Assembly: GCF_000733295.1 (NCBI RefSeq)
Contig: NZ_JPMI01000027.1
Coordinates: 1-64,000, forward strand
DNA length: 64,000 bases
Source of the DNA: Archangium violaceum Cb vi76
GTDB lineage: Bacteria; Myxococcota; Myxococcia; Myxococcales; Myxococcaceae
Direction: 5' to 3'
The position numbers and the translations under genes were made by a program. Below the pieces are notes generated by a model. The model did not search any database, was not told where the DNA came from, and worked only from the letters and a program-made list of their open reading frames with translations. Below, piece after piece: positions 60,359 through 64,000 of the stretch; position 1 is the stretch's first letter, and every line of letters starts with the position of its first letter.

Positions 60359-63109
60359 CTACTGTCCGAGCGACTTGAGCGCGGCGCGCACGTCGTTGGC
60401 GTATTGGCCGTTGGGCTCCAAGGAGAGATAGCGCTTGTAGGCGTCGATTGCCTTCTTCTCCTGCTGGACCATCTGCCGGCCCATGCCCAGGCACAGCCAG
60501 GCGTGGGCATTGTTGGGCTGGTCCTTCAGCGCGTCCTCCAGCAGCTTGACGGCCTCGCGGTAGTTCGAGTCGCTGCGCACCAGGGAGATGCCCAGGCCCG
60601 CCTTGGCCTCGGCCGAGTCCGGCTTGAGGTTGAGCGCCTTGCGGTACGAGAAGGCCGCCGTCTTGTAGCGCCCGGTCCCCATGAGCTTCTTCCCCTGGCG
60701 CGTCAGGTTGGCGTACTGGGCCTCGGGGCTCAGCTGCTGCGCCGCGGGCTGCTCCGGCTCGTCGTCCTTGCCATCATCCTCGGCGGCCGGAGTGCCGTTC
60801 GCCGCCACGGCCGGCGTCCCGGTGGCATTGGGAGGCGTCCCCGCATCGGCCACGGCCATCTGGGCCGCGGTGGCCGGCGTCTCGACGGGCTTCGTCTCGG
60901 GCGGCGTCGTCTCCGGCGGCTTCGTCTCCGGAGCCTTCGCCTCGGGGGCCTTGTTCTCGGGCTCCGGCGCCTTCACCTGCTCGGTGGGCGCGGGCTTCGG
61001 CGCGGGCGGAGGCGTGGGCTTGTCCGAATCACCCGACTGCGAGAACACCACCACCGCGGCCACCGCGGCGATGGCCACGATGCCTCCGATGATGATGCCC
61101 ATCCGGTTCGGCTTCGGCGGCTGCTGCTGCTGCGCGTTCTGCACGCCGGCCGAGGGCGTCTTGGAAGGCGGGGTGGGCCGGGGCGACACCGGACGCGGCT
61201 TGGGATCATCCGCCACGGGCTTGCTGGCCTGCGGCGCGGGCTTGGGCGTCTCGACGGGCCGAGGCTGCTCCACGGGCTTGGAGACAACGGGCTCGGAGGG
61301 CGCGACGGGCGGAGGCGTGGACGCGGGCGCGCCGTGGCCCGGGTACGGAGGCAGCGCGAGCTGCTGGGGCTTCTCGGCCGGAGCCTCCGCGGGCTTCTCG
61401 ACCGGAGCGGGCGTGGGCGCGGGCGCGGGCGGAACGGGAATGATGGGCTTCGCGGCCGACACCAGCGTCACCTCCTCGGCCGGAGTCGCGGGCTCCGGAG
61501 GAGGCACTGGCGGAAAAGGATTGGGGCCCACGGCGGCCCCGCCAAAGATGGGGCCTCGCGAGGACGCCGACGCATCCACCGGGGCCGCCGGGGCGGACGG
61601 GGACACGGGGGACTCGGAAGGCGTGGAAGCCGGTGCGCTGGCGGACGTCGAGGCACGAGGCGCCGGAGACCAACCCGGACCCCAGCCTCCCGCCGAGCCG
61701 AGGCCATCCACGTCCACCCGGCTCCAGTCGAGCAGCAGGCTGCGCCGCTCCATCTCCTTGGCGCGGTGGGCCGGCGCCGGATCCACGAGGAACGACGAGC
61801 CCTCGGCCGAGCGCGGCGGCGCGATGATGTCCGTCTCGGGAACGTTCGACGCGCGCTTCCTGGACTCGAAGACGACGACGTTGGCGAGCTGCCGCGGCCG
61901 ATCCTCGCCGGGCTCGGACTCGGAAGCGGCCAGCGCGGGAGCCTCCAGCTCCGGCTCGGTCACGGTGTCCACCAGCGGCAGCTCGGGCTCCGCATCCACC
62001 GGCTCGGCCGCGGCCACGGCCACGGGCGCGGGCTCCACCACCGGCGCGGGCTCCACCGCGGGGGCCACCGGCTCCGGCGCGGGCTCGGCCGGGGCGCTCG
62101 GCGCTGGCGCGTTGTGCAGCCACTCCTCGATGCCGGGCTTGCCACTCTGCACCGGCGCCTGCGAGACGCTGCCCAGCTCGCGGATGAGGCCCTCGAAGTA
62201 CAGCTTGCTGATGATGCCCAGCGCCGCCAGGTCATCGAAGTCCGAGTCCTCCACCACCCGGCTCAGGCTCCGCTTGCCATCGAAGAGGCGCAGCAGCCCG
62301 TTCACCTCGTCCGGAATCTCCGAGAGCCGGTCCGCCAGCTGGTGGTAGTCGATCTCGAACACCGTCTCCAGCGGAGGCAGCTGCTCGAGCATGCGGCCCC
62401 ACTCGTCCAGGCGGCGCATGCCCTCCATCAGCAGGCCCTGGGTGGAGACCTCGATGCGCTCGGGCCGGTCCAGCGCGGTGAACTGGACCTCGAACTCGCC
62501 CTCGGTGGCGTTGAGCAGACGGTAGAAGGCGTTCTCGCCCTTGAGCCGCCCCATCTCCGCGTCGATGACGCGGCCTTCCTTGAAGTAGATGGTGGCGACG
62601 CGCTCGCCCTTGATGGAGATGTTGCCCGTCTTGCGGCCGATCTCGAACGTCTGGACCAGGTCCACCACGCCCATGTCGGCCAGGTTGCCCGCGAACCCGC
62701 CCTTGGTCGTCTCCCGCCGCTCGATCTTCTCCTTGTCCGCCTTCTGGAGGATCATCGTCACGCGGGTGACGATCTCTTTGATGTAGATGGGCTTGGTCAG
62801 GTAGTCGTCGCCCCCGAGCTCCAGGCCCTTCACCTTCGCCTCGACCGCCTTCTGGTTGGTGAGGAAGACGTAGGGGATGTGCTTGAAGCGCTCGTCCGAC
62901 TTGAGCGTCTTGCACAGCTCGAAGCCGTCCATCTCCGGCATCTTCGTGTCGGCGAGCACGAGGTCCGGCGGGCTGATCTGCACCTTCTCGAGCGCATCCT
63001 TGCCGTGGATAGCCGTCGTCACCGAGAAGCCGGCCTTCTTCAGGCTGACCTCCATGACACGGAGACTCTTCGGGTCACCATCGACCAGGAGCAGGTGCTG
63101 CTTGGCCAC
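60359..63109 (-). CDS. REC-DUF4388-TPR regulatory protein
   Basis: This 916-residue protein has an N-terminal receiver domain ([17 protein letters not shown], phospho-acceptor Asp in [15 protein letters not shown], switch Lys in DYLTKPI). Next comes a DUF4388/PatA-like domain ([51 protein letters not shown]). A 380-residue Pro/Ala/Glu-rich disordered linker surrounds a hydrophobic stretch ([20 protein letters not shown]). C-terminal TPRs follow ([32 protein letters not shown] to AIDAYKRYL). DUF4388 response regulators are frequent in myxobacterial motility and development pathways. If the hydrophobic helix spans the membrane, the TPRs would be periplasmic. Confidence 0.87.
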   Translation of the reverse strand: MAKQHLLLVDGDPKSLRVMEVSLKKAGFSVTTAIHGKDALEKVQISPPDLVLADTKMPEMDGFELCKTLKSDERFKHIPYVFLTNQKAVEAKVKGLELGGDDYLTKPIYIKEIVTRVTMILQKADKEKIERRETTKGGFAGNLADMGVVDLVQTFEIGRKTGNISIKGERVATIYFKEGRVIDAEMGRLKGENAFYRLLNATEGEFEVQFTALDRPERIEVSTQGLLMEGMRRLDEWGRMLEQLPPLETVFEIDYHQLADRLSEIPDEVNGLLRLFDGKRSLSRVVEDSDFDDLAALGIISKLYFEGLIRELGSVSQAPVQSGKPGIEEWLHNAPAPSAPAEPAPEPVAPAVEPAPVVEPAPVAVAAAEPVDAEPELPLVDTVTEPELEAPALAASESEPGEDRPRQLANVVVFESRKRASNVPETDIIAPPRSAEGSSFLVDPAPAHRAKEMERRSLLLDWSRVDVDGLGSAGGWGPGWSPAPRASTSASAPASTPSESPVSPSAPAAPVDASASSRGPIFGGAAVGPNPFPPVPPPEPATPAEEVTLVSAAKPIIPVPPAPAPTPAPVEKPAEAPAEKPQQLALPPYPGHGAPASTPPPVAPSEPVVSKPVEQPRPVETPKPAPQASKPVADDPKPRPVSPRPTPPSKTPSAGVQNAQQQQPPKPNRMGIIIGGIVAIAAVAAVVVFSQSGDSDKPTPPPAPKPAPTEQVKAPEPENKAPEAKAPETKPPETTPPETKPVETPATAAQMAVADAGTPPNATGTPAVAANGTPAAEDDGKDDEPEQPAAQQLSPEAQYANLTRQGKKLMGTGRYKTAAFSYRKALNLKPDSAEAKAGLGISLVRSDSNYREAVKLLEDALKDQPNNAHAWLCLGMGRQMVQQEKKAIDAYKRYLSLEPNGQYANDVRAALKSLGQ

Positions 63110-63337
63110 GTTCGAATGCCTTTCGCTGCGCGCGGAGAAGAGTGCGGATGATCATGCCCGCTCTCCAGGCATGTCAATGGCGGAGGGGGCCGGGTTCTCG
63201 TCTGGCGCCCGGGGGGACGGGCACCCTCCCCGCCCGCACGGGCCCCTCGCCCGGCACCCGGCCAGGCGGGCGGTATTCCGGGGAAAGCCCGGCTCTACCC
63301 CCAGGGAGACCTGGAGGTCCAAGCGAACCGGAGGCGA

Positions 63338-64000
63338 TCAGCCGAAGAGGCCGCCCTTCTTGTTGGAGGGAGGCGGATTCTTCTTGCGCATCTCGATCAG
63401 GCGCAGCTCCTGGTTGGCCTCGAGGTGCTTGGGGTTGGCGCGCACCGCCTCGCGGAAGTGGCGCTCGGCGCGGGCGATGTCGCCCTCGACGCGGGAGATG
63501 ACGCCGAGCTGGTAATGGGCCCGATCACAGTTCGGGTCCAGCTTGAGCGCCTCGGCCATCATCTGCTTCGTCTTGGGGATCTCCGCCTTGCGCTGGGGGT
63601 CCATGTAGATGGCCCATGCCCGCGCGGCGAGGTACACCGCCTTGGGCTCGGCGTTGTGGGCACGCTCGAAGTGCTCGGCCGCGGCCACGAAGTCCCGCTT
63701 GCGGAAGAAGACCTCGCCCATCTTGAAGAGATCGTTCGGATCCACGCCCGGAGGCCGGGTGCTCGCCGGCGACGCGCTCTGGGTGCGCAACTCCTGGAGG
63801 TAGGCCGTGCGCTGAGCGTCGTTGTAGAGGACCTCGTAGGAGTCGCGGATGGCCTCGAAGACGGCGGTCATCTTGGGCGCGAGCGCGGAGAGCGCCGGGG
63901 GCAGGCGGTCCGGGTGGAAGCGCTTGGCGAGCCCGAGGAACGCGGCCTTCACCTGATCCTTCTTCACCTCCGGGTCGATGGGGAGACCCAGCGTGGTGAA
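63338..64000 (-). CDS. J-domain/TPR protein (5' end beyond window)
   Basis: The frame runs off the window. The visible 220 residues start inside a DnaJ domain (FTTLGLPIDPEVKKDQVKAAFLGLAKRFHPDRLP, with H-P-D; then FEAIRDSYEVLYNDAQRTAYL). Tetratricopeptide repeats follow (FKMGEVFFRKRDFVAAAEHFERAHNAEP; AHYQLGVISRVEGDIARAERHFREAVRANP). Such proteins recruit DnaK. In myxobacteria related J-TPR proteins, often with an N-terminal DUF4388, act in motility and development. The missing N-terminus could hold such a domain. Confidence 0.85.
   Translation of the reverse strand, partial: FTTLGLPIDPEVKKDQVKAAFLGLAKRFHPDRLPPALSALAPKMTAVFEAIRDSYEVLYNDAQRTAYLQELRTQSASPASTRPPGVDPNDLFKMGEVFFRKRDFVAAAEHFERAHNAEPKAVYLAARAWAIYMDPQRKAEIPKTKQMMAEALKLDPNCDRAHYQLGVISRVEGDIARAERHFREAVRANPKHLEANQELRLIEMRKKNPPPSNKKGGLFG

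Noticed and set aside
60404..63151. 915-codon open frame antisense to the REC-DUF4388-TPR gene
   Set aside because: Low-complexity Arg/Gly-rich translation without domains; the minus strand carries a receiver domain and TPRs.

Overview
The window is chromosomal DNA of a high-GC, predatory-lifestyle deltaproteobacterium. The best fit is a myxobacterium of suborder Cystobacterineae (Archangium, Cystobacter, Melittangium or a relative). This rests on the very high GC at third codon positions, the many ELWxxDGTxxGT and serine/threonine-kinase genes, the conserved order rimP-nusA-ylxR-infB-ylxP-rbfA-truB-rpsO-pnp, and a cittilin-type RiPP locus, a product class first described from Myxococcus xanthus. 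Genus is inference; no rRNA or tRNA gene was found.

Positions 1-17,500 are accessory DNA. They hold the tail of an apparent toxin with an ankyrin protein, a tyrosine-integrase remnant, two large surface lipoprotein genes, two ArsR/SRPBCC regulatory modules, a CHASE2 adenylate cyclase, an M48 protease and a toxin/immunity-like pair. Five copies of one tmRNA/tRNA 3'-end-like sequence (about 1,314, 6,309, 6,532, 14,360 and 17,445) punctuate the region. One lies 15 bp after the integrase remnant and two flank the toxin/immunity pair as direct repeats. They look like att scars of successive integrations at an ssrA- or tRNA-type site.

Positions 17,783-29,036 hold specialised functions. First is a three-gene cittilin-like cluster: a 27-residue precursor ending in YIYY, a P450 and a methyltransferase, with a strong hairpin between precursor and P450. 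Next come a multi-PAS histidine kinase and an R-body (Reb) gene pair, the second gene frameshifted. Then comes the most novel item: a compact minus-strand operon of seven genes, six joined by start/stop overlaps. It encodes a small protein with a histone-H1-like Lys/Ala-rich N-terminus and three C-terminal RPREDVG repeats, a DUF692/MNIO-type oxidase, an unknown partner protein, an arginase-family enzyme, a TylF-type methyltransferase, a 2OG-Fe(II)-type oxygenase and a double GNAT acetyltransferase. I read this as a candidate undescribed RiPP pathway.

Positions 29,121-64,000 are mostly core: purB, dut, pnp, rpsO, truB, rbfA, infB, nusA, rimP, sspB-smpB, panB/panC, a deoxynucleoside kinase, rsmA and tsaD. 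Lineage-specific signalling genes lie among them: a likely pseudokinase, a PEGA-domain kinase, an HD-GYP protein, FecR/LysM-like proteins, a REC-DUF4388-TPR protein and a DnaJ-TPR protein cut by the window end. Long open frames antisense to these genes are by-products of GC-rich codon use and are not annotated.
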